Shown here one piece after another: positions 41,940-51,253 of a DNA stretch of 64,000 bases; position 1 is the first letter of the stretch; every line of letters begins with the position of its first letter. The DNA is taken from NCBI GenBank assembly GCA_963730285.1, contig CAVSQY010000008.1:62001-126000 (forward strand), written 5' to 3'. The notes beneath the pieces were generated by a model. It saw only the letters and a program-made list of their open reading frames with translations. It was not told the DNA's origin and made no database searches. The translations under genes were made by a program, and so were the position numbers. The DNA comes from JARDZU01 sp963730285 (GTDB lineage: Bacteria; Actinomycetota; Acidimicrobiia; Spongiisociales; ZC4RG35).

Positions 41940-43097
41940 TCATCCCATCCCTACACGCTGACTGCGCTGCAGCGACTTGCCTTCGGTCATCAGCGAGGGA
42001 GCGATCATCACTTCAGCCTTCTGGAACTCCTTTACATCGGAGTACCCGGTGGTCGCCATCGACACCTGAAGCGCCCCAAAGAGATTCAGCTTCCCGTCGT
42101 TCTCATGGGCGGGACCGAGCAGGATTTGATGAAGGGGCCCACGGCGACCAACCTCGACGCGGGCTCCCCTGGGAAGCGTGGGGTGGAAGGTGGCCATACC
42201 CCAATGGAAACCACGTCCTGGCGCCTCACTCGCCGAGGCGAGTGGCGACCCGATCATGACGGCATCGGCCCCACAGGCGATGGCCTTGGCCACATCACCA
42301 CCGGTGCGCATACCCCCGTCCGCTATCACGTGGACATAGCGCCCGGTTTCATCGAGGTAGCGAATCCTGGCGCCGGCCGCATCGGCGATAGCCGTGGCCT
42401 GCGGGACACCCACACCAAGGACGCCACGGGTCGTACAGGCGGCTCCAGGCCCGACACCAACGAGTATGCCCACGGCGCCTGTGCGCATCAGATGCAGTGC
42501 CGTCGAATAACTGGCGCAACCCCCTACGAGGACGGGGACCTCGCAATTGGCGATGTACTCCTTGAGGTTGAGCGGCTCCTCGCGACTGGAAACATGCTCT
42601 GCCGACACAACCGTGCCCTGTATCACCAGGACGTCCAGCCCTGCTGACAGGGCATGTGGCGCCCAGCTCCCGACCCGCTGTGGGGTGAGCGAGGCGGCAG
42701 TCACGACTCCTTCGGCCTTTATCTCTTCGACCCGGCGGCCGATCAAATCGGGTTTGACCGGCTCGAGATAGATCTCCTGCATGCGGAGAGTCGCCTTCTC
42801 GGTGTCGAGCTCGGCAATCTCCTCGAAATAGGGCTCGGGGTCTTCATAGCGTGTCCACAGGCCCTCGAGATTCAACACGGCAAGACCGCCAAGCTTGCCG
42901 ATCTGCACGGCAGTGGCCGGGCTGATGGCAGAGTCCATTGCCGACCCCATCATCGGGAGGTCGAACTTGAAGGCGTCGAGTTGCCACGAGATGTCCACGT
43001 CGTCGGGATCCCGTGTCCTCCTGGAGGGGACGATCGCAATGTCGTCGAACCCGAATGCCTGCCGACCCGACTTGCCAATGCCGATGTCGATTTCCAC
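41940..43097 (-). CDS. guaB3: GuaB3 family IMP dehydrogenase-related protein
   Basis: An IMPDH-like TIM barrel of 385 residues without the CBS domains of GuaB. GTG 43097 is chosen: an excellent GGAGGT ribosome binding site lies 8 bases upstream and the sequence starts with VEIDIGIGKSGRQ, the GuaB3 N-terminus. The catalytic Cys loop is GVGPGAACTTRGVLG, and the nucleotide-binding end has GGMRTGGDVAKAIACGADAV. GuaB3 in cyanobacteria and actinobacteria has recently been linked to GMP reductase activity, so the direction of the reaction here should not be assumed. It forms an operon with guaA. Confidence 0.9.
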   Translation of the reverse strand: MEIDIGIGKSGRQAFGFDDIAIVPSRRTRDPDDVDISWQLDAFKFDLPMMGSAMDSAISPATAVQIGKLGGLAVLNLEGLWTRYEDPEPYFEEIAELDTEKATLRMQEIYLEPVKPDLIGRRVEEIKAEGVVTAASLTPQRVGSWAPHALSAGLDVLVIQGTVVSAEHVSSREEPLNLKEYIANCEVPVLVGGCASYSTALHLMRTGAVGILVGVGPGAACTTRGVLGVGVPQATAIADAAGARIRYLDETGRYVHVIADGGMRTGGDVAKAIACGADAVMIGSPLASASEAPGRGFHWGMATFHPTLPRGARVEVGRRGPLHQILLGPAHENDGKLNLFGALQVSMATTGYSDVKEFQKAEVMIAPSLMTEGKSLQRSQRVGMG

Positions 43098-43174
43098 TTT
43101 GTCGCTACCTCCGCCGACGATCAATTCAGCGTAACAGTGACGGCCGCCGGTCCATCTGTAGGCTGCCCGAGCCC

Positions 43175-43879
43175 GTGCGCAAGTCCTGGTCCTACATCGA
43201 TTTCTTGTTGGTCGTCCTCGGAGGGTTCCTCGGCGCCGGTGCCTTCGTGGCCGTTGCAAGCCTTTTCTCGAGTGATGAGCTGGCACTCGTGATGGTGCTC
43301 ATCGGTCAGTACGTCGGGCATCTCGTGGTGTTGTGGCTCCTGGCCCGCACCAAAGAGAATCCGGACCTGGGTTTCGCCATCGAGGGTACCGATCTCCTCT
43401 ACCTCTTCCTCGGGGTCGGCCTCCAACTTGGTCTGGCACTCCTCTTCCTGCCACTGAGCACGCTGCTGTTCCCCAACGGGGACACGGCACAACAAGTCGG
43501 CTCCGCGCTGGGGGGCCTTCAGACCACCGCAGCCAAAGTGGCCGCAGTCTTCACGGCGACGGTCGTTGCCCCTGTGACCGAGGAGCTGACCTTCCGCGGT
43601 GTCCTGATCAAGGCAATGAGCACCCGCTCGCGGCGGGTGATCATGGTGGCCACAGCAGCCATATTCGCCGCTTTCCACCTGCTCGGGCTCGACCCGACGC
43701 ACATGCTGGCCGCGGCCGCCGTGGTGCTCCCCCAGCTTTTCCTGGTTGGGCTCCTGTTGGCTTGGGTGACTCTACGTTCCGGACGTCTCGGCCCGGCGAT
43801 ATTCATCCACTCCGGCTTCAATCTCCTGGCCGCGCTCATCCTGCTGCTGCCTTCGCAGCTGCTCGAATCGATCAAGTAG
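43175..43879 (+). CDS. CPBP-family intramembrane metalloprotease (Abi/CAAX type)
   Basis: A 234-residue polytopic membrane protein (about seven helices) of the CPBP family, related to eukaryotic Rce1. The active-site motifs are EExxxR as E136-E137-LTF-R141, FxxxH around F165-H168 in AIFAAFHLL, and HxxFN in HSGFNLL. GTG 43175 is used; the longer frame from 43013 runs into the guaB3 control region. It diverges from guaB3. Substrates of most bacterial CPBP proteins are unknown. Confidence 0.88.
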   Translation: MRKSWSYIDFLLVVLGGFLGAGAFVAVASLFSSDELALVMVLIGQYVGHLVVLWLLARTKENPDLGFAIEGTDLLYLFLGVGLQLGLALLFLPLSTLLFPNGDTAQQVGSALGGLQTTAAKVAAVFTATVVAPVTEELTFRGVLIKAMSTRSRRVIMVATAAIFAAFHLLGLDPTHMLAAAAVVLPQLFLVGLLLAWVTLRSGRLGPAIFIHSGFNLLAALILLLPSQLLESIK

Positions 43880-43889
43880 CGGTTTCGGC

Positions 43890-44870
43890 TTAACCGAGCC
43901 CGACCTTCTCACGAACTGTGATCATGGAGCGCTCGGCGCGCTCCATGGCGATCTTGGCGCTGTTCTCCATCACCGCCGACACCTCGGCGTCGGTGAGCGA
44001 GCGGTATGCCTCTTGGATGGGGCGGAGACCCTCGACGATGGCATCGGCCACGGCGGTTTTGAACACCCCATACCCTCCTTGCGCAAAGTCGACGACCAGC
44101 TCATCGATCGGGCGCTCGGTGAAGAAACTGAACAACTCCAGCAGGTTGGAGATGCCTGGCTTCCTCTCCCAGTCATAAGCCACGTCGGTGCCGGCGTCCG
44201 TCACCGCCGACTTGATCTTCTTCACGATCTGGTCGGGCGCGTCGTTCAGCAAGATGCGCGACCGCTCACTGGGGTCCGACTTCGACATCTTGGAAGTCGG
44301 TTCGGTCAGCGACATCACCCGGGCGCCGATCTCTGGGGTAATCCGTTCGGGGATGGGGAACTCTTCCCCGAAGCGATGATTGAATCGCTCGGCAACATCG
44401 CGGGTCAGCTCCAGATGCTGGGCTTGGTCGTCGCCCACGGGGACCGCATGGACCTTGTGGATCAAGATGTCCGCCGCCTGCAGGACCGGGTAGGCGAGAA
44501 GACCCAGGTTCTGACCCGAGCGATCGGTCTTCTCCTTGAACTGGGTCATCCTCTCCAATTGGCCCAGACCCACCAGGTTTCCCAGTATCCAGGAGAGCTC
44601 GAGATGCTGAGGGACCTCGGATTGGTAGTAGAGGAGCGATCGCTTCGGGTCGACGCCGGTTGCCAAGATCATGCGCGCTAGCTCGTGACGGTCGCGACGG
44701 AGCTGAGCCGGGTCGTAGGGAAGCGTCATTGCGTGCAGATCGACCACGCAGTAGATCGTCTCGTACTCGTCCTGCATGCGCACCCAGTTGTCCAGGGCGC
44801 CCACCAGATTGCCCAGGTGTGGCTCGCCGGTGGGTTGCATCCCCGAGAAAACTCTCTTGTCGCTCATCAT
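43890..44870 (-). CDS. trpS: Tryptophanyl-tRNA synthetase
   Basis: Charges tRNA-Trp. It is 326 residues, class Ic fold, with the HIGH-equivalent PHLGNLVGA at about 17-25 and the KMSKS loop SKMSKSD. The tryptophan pocket segment VLQAADILIHKVHAVPVGDDQ is complete. The start is a pair of ATG codons at 44870/44867 next to a GGAG. It converges with the CPBP gene and lies after a terminator that closes the upstream operon. Together with kynA, it competes for the same tryptophan pool. Confidence 0.96.
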   Translation of the reverse strand: MMSDKRVFSGMQPTGEPHLGNLVGALDNWVRMQDEYETIYCVVDLHAMTLPYDPAQLRRDRHELARMILATGVDPKRSLLYYQSEVPQHLELSWILGNLVGLGQLERMTQFKEKTDRSGQNLGLLAYPVLQAADILIHKVHAVPVGDDQAQHLELTRDVAERFNHRFGEEFPIPERITPEIGARVMSLTEPTSKMSKSDPSERSRILLNDAPDQIVKKIKSAVTDAGTDVAYDWERKPGISNLLELFSFFTERPIDELVVDFAQGGYGVFKTAVADAIVEGLRPIQEAYRSLTDAEVSAVMENSAKIAMERAERSMITVREKVGLG

Positions 44871-44884
44871 CTCCGGATCTCATG

Positions 44885-44916
44885 AAAAAGCCGTCGTGGC
44901 CGGGGCCGCCGACGGC
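44885..44916 (-). terminator. Rho-independent terminator between the molybdoenzyme gene and trpS
   Basis: On the minus strand a 7-bp stem (GCCGTCG with CGACGGC, 13-base GC-rich loop) is followed by TTTTT at 44885-44889. It ends transcription from the molybdoenzyme gene or attenuates read-through into trpS, whose start lies 15 bp downstream. Confidence 0.75.
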
Positions 44917-45013
44917 ATCTCGACGCGGGTTGTCGGCTACTCAGTGTCGGCGCCGGCTCCATCGCCTTTCTCGTGTCACAGCCGTGCACAGTATCGGCGG
45001 GTGCGAGAGGGTG

Positions 45014-46018
45014 TCAACGCCACGCGGCCACATAGGCCTCCTGGTCCTCCAGGAGGCCCCATGCGCCGGAGAGGTCGGTTCCGGTGAGGACCGCCCCGCC
45101 TCCGGCACCGCTGAAGCGTGTGGCCGACAAGGCGGTTCCCGATAGGTCGGCGTCCGAGAGATCGGCCCCCGAGAAGTCTGCCCCCTCCAGGTCGGAGCCA
45201 GAGAGATCGGCGCCACGGAGGTTGGCTCCGGACAGGTCGCTCAGCGACAGGTTGGAATTGCGCAGATCGGCGTCGGGCAGGGCGACGCCGCGGAGATCGC
45301 AATTCTTGAGGTAGAGACGGGAAAGGCGGCGGGTTGACGGAGCCCACGCCCGGAGATCGGCTCCGAGCAAGACCCGCCCCCGATACTTGTCGTAGCTATC
45401 AGCGGCAAGGAAGCGTCCCAGCTGCTCAGGGCGCATGGAGCCTGTTGAGAATCGCTCTTGGCCCGACGTCGGATCTCCGTTGTTGTGATAGGCCGAGTTG
45501 CTTTCCCACCATCCCTCTCGATCCTCGGCGAGCAGCACTACCCGCCGCACCCACTTGGGCGACTTGTAGAAGTATCGACCGGGCGTCACCACCCGAACCG
45601 GGCCACCGTGCTCGATCGGCAGCGGCTCCCCTTCGAATCGGTGCACCACCCAGCTTCGCTCCATCACCAGCTCGAGTGGCAACGATGTGTGATGCCCGTG
45701 CGTGGAGTACGTCTCGAACGAGACGAAGCGAGCGCCAGGGCTTGGCCCCGCTCTCTCCAGGAGCCTGGCCATGGGGGCTCCGGTCCAGTGGGAGCCGAAG
45801 CGGCTCCAACCAGTGACGCAATGGATGTCGAAGATGAGTGGCGAGGTGGCAAATGAGGTGAGCTCCCCAACGCCGATGCTGACCTCGGTGTTGACCAGTC
45901 CGGTCACCACCAGGCACCAGTCGGGGGTCTCACCGAGCTCGGGTGACGGTGCACGCTCGCCCACGATAGGGAAGCGCTTGGTCTCGATCTGACCGGGGGG
46001 AAGCCGATGCTCGCTCAC
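45014..46018 (-). CDS. Sulfite-oxidase-fold molybdoenzyme fused to pentapeptide repeats
   Basis: A 334-residue fusion. Residues 25-200 form a molybdopterin-oxidoreductase domain like the MsrP/YedY and sulfite oxidase family: the Mo-ligating Cys is C67 in FDIHCVTGWSR, with GGPVRVVTPGRYFYKSPKWV typical of the cofactor-binding part. Residues 230-315 are at least ten A(D/N)Lxx pentapeptide repeats (for example DLSGANLRGADLSGSDLEGA), predicted to form a right-handed beta-helix. No signal or Tat peptide is seen, so it is probably cytoplasmic, which is unusual for this enzyme family. It follows an LCP gene by 26 bp. Confidence 0.82.
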   Translation of the reverse strand: MSEHRLPPGQIETKRFPIVGERAPSPELGETPDWCLVVTGLVNTEVSIGVGELTSFATSPLIFDIHCVTGWSRFGSHWTGAPMARLLERAGPSPGARFVSFETYSTHGHHTSLPLELVMERSWVVHRFEGEPLPIEHGGPVRVVTPGRYFYKSPKWVRRVVLLAEDREGWWESNSAYHNNGDPTSGQERFSTGSMRPEQLGRFLAADSYDKYRGRVLLGADLRAWAPSTRRLSRLYLKNCDLRGVALPDADLRNSNLSLSDLSGANLRGADLSGSDLEGADFSGADLSDADLSGTALSATRFSGAGGGAVLTGTDLSGAWGLLEDQEAYVAAWR

Positions 46019-46044
46019 CCCGACATTGTGGCAAAGACGGTCGT

Positions 46045-47106
46045 TCAGCCGGCCATGGCGCCGGTCACGTCATCGGCAGTCTCGGGTGCCAGGGCAGAGG
46101 CGACGAGGTCGGCGATGTCGACTTGAGCGACCAGAACCGCGGCGCCAGCCGACGTGGTGGCGTCAGAGACCGGGATGGTCAGCTGGTCGACGGTGCCTCG
46201 CCCCAGGCCGCGCATGGACCAGGCCAGATCCACCGCATCGAACAGGGTGAGGTCCGAGTCGACGGTCACGTAGGGAGCGATAACTCGAGCGATGTCCGCC
46301 ATGTCGGCCGGGCTGCCGAGGTTGGACATCCGCCCCATCATGTCGAGGAGGAACTTCCGCTGGCGCTCATTGCGAGTCAGGTCGCTGACACCGGGAATGG
46401 TTCGCCAGCCGTTGTCGGTCAGCTCTTGGGTGTGGCGCGATCTCAACCAGGCGAGTGCCTGGGCACCGGTTGCATGAGTGCATCCCTTGGGGAGATCGAG
46501 ATCCGCCTTTTGATCTCGCACCGCTTTGTCGAGACAGATCTCGTAGCCACCAATGGCATCGACCGCTTCCTGAAAACCGGCGAGATCGACCAGGGCAAAG
46601 TGGTCGATGGTCTGCCCAATAACGTTCTCAACGGTCTGGGTCAAGGCAGTCGGCCCGTTCATCGTGTCGCCGCAGCCTTCGAGGGCATCGTTGAGCCGAT
46701 GCTCGGCATCGCTGCAGACGTCATCGACCAGCAGGTCCCGCGGGAGTGACAGCAGCAGGGCGTGTGTCCCATCCTGCGGCTTGATCAGGACCATCACCAC
46801 ATCGGCGCGATTGCCCTGAAAATCTCCAAAACCCTCTGTGGAGGTGAGGTCGGCGCGGGAGTCCGACCCGACCAACAATGTCACACTCAGCCCGTCACCA
46901 CCCACCGAGGCGGCCAAAGGGCCAGCGTCGGAAGACGCCTGGTTACCTTGACCGGAGTCGGGTGAGGGGCCCACATTGGCGTCGATGGCCTCTCGATCGA
47001 TACTGACACGTTTGACGTCACCCCAAGTGGACAAGGCAAATGCCACACCAACTCCTGCCACCAGCAAGAGCACGATGGCACTACCGACCAAGATGCGTTT
47101 TCTCAT
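46045..47106 (-). CDS. LCP (LytR-CpsA-Psr) family cell-wall glycopolymer ligase
   Basis: A 353-residue extracytoplasmic protein with an N-terminal membrane anchor (ILVGSAIVLLLVAGVGVAFAL). The LCP core has VTLLVGSDSRADL, VVMVLIKPQDGTHALLLSLPRDLLVD with the lipid-phosphate-binding Arg/Asp residues, and later ALAWLRSRHTQE with conserved Arg. Such enzymes attach teichoic acid, arabinogalactan or other polymers to peptidoglycan. It follows the kinase gene by 84 bp on the same strand. Confidence 0.93.
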   Translation of the reverse strand: MRKRILVGSAIVLLLVAGVGVAFALSTWGDVKRVSIDREAIDANVGPSPDSGQGNQASSDAGPLAASVGGDGLSVTLLVGSDSRADLTSTEGFGDFQGNRADVVMVLIKPQDGTHALLLSLPRDLLVDDVCSDAEHRLNDALEGCGDTMNGPTALTQTVENVIGQTIDHFALVDLAGFQEAVDAIGGYEICLDKAVRDQKADLDLPKGCTHATGAQALAWLRSRHTQELTDNGWRTIPGVSDLTRNERQRKFLLDMMGRMSNLGSPADMADIARVIAPYVTVDSDLTLFDAVDLAWSMRGLGRGTVDQLTIPVSDATTSAGAAVLVAQVDIADLVASALAPETADDVTGAMAG

Positions 47107-47190
47107 TGCTCACCCAAAGTGGACATACCCCAAAGACCTGAATCCTATGTGTTGAGACGCTTCCGCGAGCCCGGTGCCACGAAGCGGGAG

Positions 47191-48969
47191 TCAGGCAGTC
47201 ACCGGGACTTCTGCTGTTGCAACCACATCCAACGGGGCGCTGACCGGGAGGGACAACTCGAAACGAGGTTCCACGTCGGCGCCCACATATCGTAGCGTTC
47301 CCCCCATCATCTCCGCCAGCTGACGGGATACTGCCAGGCCTATCCCCACTGATCCGGGCTGGGTGGGCGACTGGTCGCTGCGGTAGTAGCGCTCGAAGAT
47401 CAATTCCGTCTCGGCCTCACCCACTCCCGAGCCATCGTCGATGACCAGAACCTGGGCCAGGTCGGTCGTTTCCCGCACGACCACCGCGATCCGGTTTCCG
47501 CCGTATCGGATGGCGTTTGTCAACAGGTTGCGGATGACCTGGCGGGATCGAAGAGGGTCTGCCCACGCCACCACATCCCCATCTCCAGCCACGACGATGA
47601 CCTTCTGGGTCGGGTGTGACTCTCGAATCCCGCGCACGACACTCTCGACCTCGGTCATGACATTCATGTCTTGCGGCTTGATCGAGAGATTCCCAAACTC
47701 CGCCCTCGACGCCACCAGCAGGTCCTCGACGAGCTCCGCGAGCTCTCGACTCTGCACCGCGATGATCCCGTTCAACTCGTCGAGCTCCTCCGCCCCGAGA
47801 CTGGTCCGGCTGGCAACGATCTCCTCCGACAGGCCGACGATGGCCGTGAGTGGCGTCCTTATCTCATGGCTCACCGACGCCAACAGCTTGTCCTTGGACT
47901 CGTTGGACGCCTTCAGTTGTTCTTGGTCGTCCTGACGTCTCCAATACGCCCCGATCATGTGCGACGCCCGCCAAAGCGTGCTCACCTCGTCCTCGGTCCA
48001 CTGACGCTCACCCGTGTACTCGACGAAGCCGATCGATCCCCGGAACTCCTCGCCCACGAATATCGGGACCGAAAGCTCGGTGACAATCCCATCCCGCGCA
48101 TACTCGTCCCGGTCCTCACCGGTGAGCTGGTCGGTGTGAATTGCTATCGCCCGCCCTGTCGACAACGCCCGGTAGGTGGAGGACTGCTCCCGGTAGACAC
48201 CACTCTTCCAACCTCCGGTCGCATGCTCGGCCTTGCGATGGGCATCGGCAATGATCTCCCAGTGGGTCTCATCGTCTCTGACTGAGTTGCGATCCACATA
48301 GGAGTAATCGGCTTCCGTGGCGACGAGAAGCGCCTTCAATGCCTCGTAGATGGCAAATGTGTCGGTCTGCACCAAGAGTGACTCCGAGCACGTGGCGATG
48401 GCATGCTGCAGGCGCGTGGCCCTTTCATATCGGGAGATGGACTCCGACAATTGGTCATACAACTTCGAGACCAGGGTCGTCGTGAAGACGACACCCGCCA
48501 ATGCCGTCACCGCTCGTATGGCAACGACCTCGGCCTTCTCCCCGTCGAGGATGCCCATGGTGACACTCCACACTGCCACGGCCACCCCTGCGGCCACGGA
48601 CCAGACCACCCGGCTGCCTGAGCTCAGGGTCCCGGCGAGGACCGCGAGCATCATTATCAGCCCGAACGTGGTGGTGAAGTCGAATGCCGATATCTCGATA
48701 TGGAACAGGCCCTCGACGACTGAGAGGGTTCCGAAGAACCAAATGGTGGTGAGAACCAGGAGCATTGAGTCTGCATCTCGCCTCTGGGTAAGCCAGACAG
48801 CCCATATGGCCAGCACCAGGTAGCTGGCCCAGCGGATCGGAGCCAGCGGTGACTTCATGTCCATGCCGACGATCTCGAGGACCGCCAGCGCTGGGAAGGT
48901 CACGGCGAACAACACTGCCACATAGCGGTGGAAGCGTTGTTGCGCCTCAATTGGAGCGCGCACACTCAC
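47191..48969 (-). CDS. Sensor histidine kinase with membrane sensor and GAF domain
   Basis: A 592-residue kinase. From GTG 48969 it has about six hydrophobic segments in the first 190 residues (a MASE-like membrane sensor), a GAF domain around 210-340, a short coiled linker, a HisKA domain with the phospho-His near 366 in ASVSHEIRTPL, and an HATPase domain with NLLTNAIRYGGN, IDDGSGVGEAE and GIGLAVSRQLAE. The frame extends to 49122, but the extra N-terminus overlaps the nudix gene and has no family match. No cognate response regulator is adjacent. Confidence 0.88.
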   Translation of the reverse strand: MSVRAPIEAQQRFHRYVAVLFAVTFPALAVLEIVGMDMKSPLAPIRWASYLVLAIWAVWLTQRRDADSMLLVLTTIWFFGTLSVVEGLFHIEISAFDFTTTFGLIMMLAVLAGTLSSGSRVVWSVAAGVAVAVWSVTMGILDGEKAEVVAIRAVTALAGVVFTTTLVSKLYDQLSESISRYERATRLQHAIATCSESLLVQTDTFAIYEALKALLVATEADYSYVDRNSVRDDETHWEIIADAHRKAEHATGGWKSGVYREQSSTYRALSTGRAIAIHTDQLTGEDRDEYARDGIVTELSVPIFVGEEFRGSIGFVEYTGERQWTEDEVSTLWRASHMIGAYWRRQDDQEQLKASNESKDKLLASVSHEIRTPLTAIVGLSEEIVASRTSLGAEELDELNGIIAVQSRELAELVEDLLVASRAEFGNLSIKPQDMNVMTEVESVVRGIRESHPTQKVIVVAGDGDVVAWADPLRSRQVIRNLLTNAIRYGGNRIAVVVRETTDLAQVLVIDDGSGVGEAETELIFERYYRSDQSPTQPGSVGIGLAVSRQLAEMMGGTLRYVGADVEPRFELSLPVSAPLDVVATAEVPVTA

Positions 48970-49018
48970 CCTGGAATGATCGGCAGGCGGACAATCGGAA
49001 CTTGACGGGTCGGCCGAC

Positions 49019-49546
49019 CTATGAGAGACCGAGCAGGGATCGGACCATGAATGCGGTGGCGCCCCACAATGTGTCGCCCTCGAGGTCGTAATACCAGACC
49101 TGGCGGCCGTCCCAGGGAACATGCCACCATCTCGACTCGTCGGCGAGCTCGGCGAGGCGAGGCGTATAGACCTTGGCCACCTCTCGTTCGCTCGGAATCA
49201 GGTTGAGAGGCATCCGTATTCGGCCCACCACAGGCACCACCCACGGTCTGAACTCGACCGTGTCTATGACAGGGAGAAACCCCAGGACCTCCACCCTCTC
49301 GGGCTCTATGCCCACCTCCTCGTGGGTCTCACGGAGCGCAGTGGCCACCGGGCCCGAGTCATCAGGATTGGCCCTCCCCCCGGGAAATGCGATGTGCCCC
49401 GCATGAGTGGGCATGGTGTCGGGGCGTTTGGTGAGGATCACCCTCACGTCACCGTCCTCGTCCTCGTAGAGGGGGGCGAGAACCGCAGCCATCGCGTCGG
49501 AGTCGTCGAGCCCGGCTTCGTGCAGCAGATGGAGTCTGTCCCACAT
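49019..49546 (-). CDS. Nudix hydrolase (CoA diphosphatase type)
   Basis: A 175-residue Nudix protein. The Nudix box is seen as GGRANPDDSGPVATALRETHEEVGI (starting near residue 56); the first Glu of the box is Asp. The segment ILTKRPDTMPTHAGHIAFPG upstream of the box matches the UPF0035/NudL signature of CoA pyrophosphatases, which act on CoA and its derivatives. It is first in a row with the kinase, LCP and molybdoenzyme genes. Confidence 0.88.
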   Translation of the reverse strand: MWDRLHLLHEAGLDDSDAMAAVLAPLYEDEDGDVRVILTKRPDTMPTHAGHIAFPGGRANPDDSGPVATALRETHEEVGIEPERVEVLGFLPVIDTVEFRPWVVPVVGRIRMPLNLIPSEREVAKVYTPRLAELADESRWWHVPWDGRQVWYYDLEGDTLWGATAFMVRSLLGLS

Positions 49547-49583
49547 TCATGCCACAGGTTACGCCCGCCGATAATGTGAACCG

Positions 49584-50168
49584 GTGCCCAGGCCTACGAT
49601 CGAGACCGACCGGTTGATTCTCCAGAAGCTCAGCAGACGCGACGTGAGCACCTACGACGAGGCGACCAGGGTCTCGCTCCCTGAGTTGAATCAATGGCTG
49701 CCCTGGGCGCGGCTCGACTATGAGACGGCCGACACCACCGCGTTCATCAGGGAGTCAATTCAGGCCTGGAAGGAGGAACGGGCCTGGGATTACTCGATCA
49801 GGCTTCTCGACAACCCCGACCGTCATGTGGGCAGTATCTCGCTGTGGACGGTGTCGAAGCTGGGGAAGATCGCCGAATTCGGATACTGGATCCGGAGTGA
49901 CGAGCAATCTCGCGGCATCTGCACGGAAGCTGTTGAGTTGCTTCTGGACGAGGCCTTCACCTCCATGAAGTACCACAAGGTGACCCTTCGCATCGCGGTA
50001 GGGAACACGGCATCGGAACGTGTGGCTGAGAAGGTCGGGTTCACCAAGGAGGGGATCCTGCGAGAAGAGCTCCTGATCCGCGGCAACTGGGTGGATCACT
50101 CGTTGTGGTCATTGCTAGACCGCGAGTTCCGGTCGATCCGGCGAAGCGGGGCTCGCTCGACACCGTGA
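49584..50168 (+). CDS. GNAT-family N-acetyltransferase (RimJ/RimL type)
   Basis: A 194-residue acetyltransferase. The N-terminal TIETDRLILQKLSRRD is typical of RimJ/RimL-like proteins. The acetyl-CoA pyrophosphate loop corresponds to SDEQSRGICTEAVELLLDEAF (motif A), where the usual Gly-rich loop is degenerate. The C-terminal VGNTASERVAEKVGFTKEGILR is complete. GTG 49584 is used. Its stop overlaps the next gene (GTGA). Acceptor unknown. Confidence 0.88.
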   Translation: MPRPTIETDRLILQKLSRRDVSTYDEATRVSLPELNQWLPWARLDYETADTTAFIRESIQAWKEERAWDYSIRLLDNPDRHVGSISLWTVSKLGKIAEFGYWIRSDEQSRGICTEAVELLLDEAFTSMKYHKVTLRIAVGNTASERVAEKVGFTKEGILREELLIRGNWVDHSLWSLLDREFRSIRRSGARSTP

Positions 50169-51226
50169 CCAATCGCGATATCAAGGGGCTGGCCGACTGG
50201 TTGGACCAGCAGCAACGAAAGGGCCTGTTCAGCGGCGCCGCCCTCGCTCGATCCGGCGGCGAGGTGCTATTCGAGCACCAGTCCGGATGGGCACATCGCG
50301 GTCATCGGGCCCCCCTGCGGAGGGACACAAGGTTCCAGGTGGCCTCGATCACGAAGATGATCACAGCCACCACGGCGCTGCGCCTCGTGGAGCAGGGAGC
50401 GCTGAACCTCGATCGGCCCCTGAGCGGCTTTCTGCCACCGGATCTCAGACCCGCGTCTCTCGATGACCGGCACACCCTCCGGCATCTTCTCTCCCACACC
50501 TCTGGCCTGGATGACTACCACGAGGACGACGATGCCTGGACATCGCTGCTCGAGGCGTGGGATCACGTGCCGGTGTATCGGGCGCGTGGCCCCAAGGACT
50601 TGCTCCCCCTGGTCAAGGACTTGCCGCTGATCGCCGAACTGGGCGAGTTCTCCTATTCCGACGCCAACTTCATCCTGATCGGGCTCCTGGTCGAGTGGAT
50701 CACCGACAAGCCCTACGCCCGGGTGGCGACCGAGGAGGTCCTGATGCCGGCCGGGATGGACGAGTCGGGCTTTTTCGAGCTCGATCTCGAGCCTGACGAC
50801 ATGGCAACCGCATATCTGTCCAGTGAGTCGCCGTCGGAGACATGGCGATCGAACATCTACAGCGTTCCAGCCGGAGGGATGCCCGACGGCGGGCTCATCT
50901 CCACACCCACCGACATCTCCCGGTTCCTCGAACGCTTGCAGTCCGGGGGCCTTTTGGGCCCAGAGCTGCTCTCCGAGATGCTCTCGACACAGACTCGGGA
51001 CGAGGAGGGAGCGGAGGGATACGGGCTTGGCATGGAAGTGGTGGTGCAGAGCGACGAAGTCGTCATATACGGCCATGGAGGGGCTCATCCGGGCGTCTCG
51101 AGCATGGTCTCTCACTATGTCGGCCCCGATGTCACGGTCATCGTCTTGTGCAACCAGGACCGTGGGGCATGGGCTGCCGCTCGTGAGGTCGCCAATCGGC
51201 TTGGGCTCGACGATCCGAGGGAATAG
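50165..51226 (+). CDS. Serine hydrolase of the beta-lactamase family
   Basis: A 353-residue class C/DD-peptidase-like enzyme. GTG 50165 overlaps the acetyltransferase stop. The catalytic SxxK is SITK in FQVASITKMITA (near residue 64), the YxN-type motif is YSDANF, and the third motif HGG is in IYGHGGAHPG. No signal peptide is seen, so it may be a cytoplasmic esterase or peptidase rather than a cell-wall enzyme. It converges with the nuo operon. Confidence 0.9.
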   Translation: MTNRDIKGLADWLDQQQRKGLFSGAALARSGGEVLFEHQSGWAHRGHRAPLRRDTRFQVASITKMITATTALRLVEQGALNLDRPLSGFLPPDLRPASLDDRHTLRHLLSHTSGLDDYHEDDDAWTSLLEAWDHVPVYRARGPKDLLPLVKDLPLIAELGEFSYSDANFILIGLLVEWITDKPYARVATEEVLMPAGMDESGFFELDLEPDDMATAYLSSESPSETWRSNIYSVPAGGMPDGGLISTPTDISRFLERLQSGGLLGPELLSEMLSTQTRDEEGAEGYGLGMEVVVQSDEVVIYGHGGAHPGVSSMVSHYVGPDVTVIVLCNQDRGAWAAAREVANRLGLDDPRE

Positions 51227-51253
51227 GGCCCAGCAGGGCGTTGTCGAAACCGC

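Noticed and set aside
45080..45300. Short tandem DNA repeats
   Set aside because: They are the codons of the pentapeptide repeats in the molybdoenzyme fusion.
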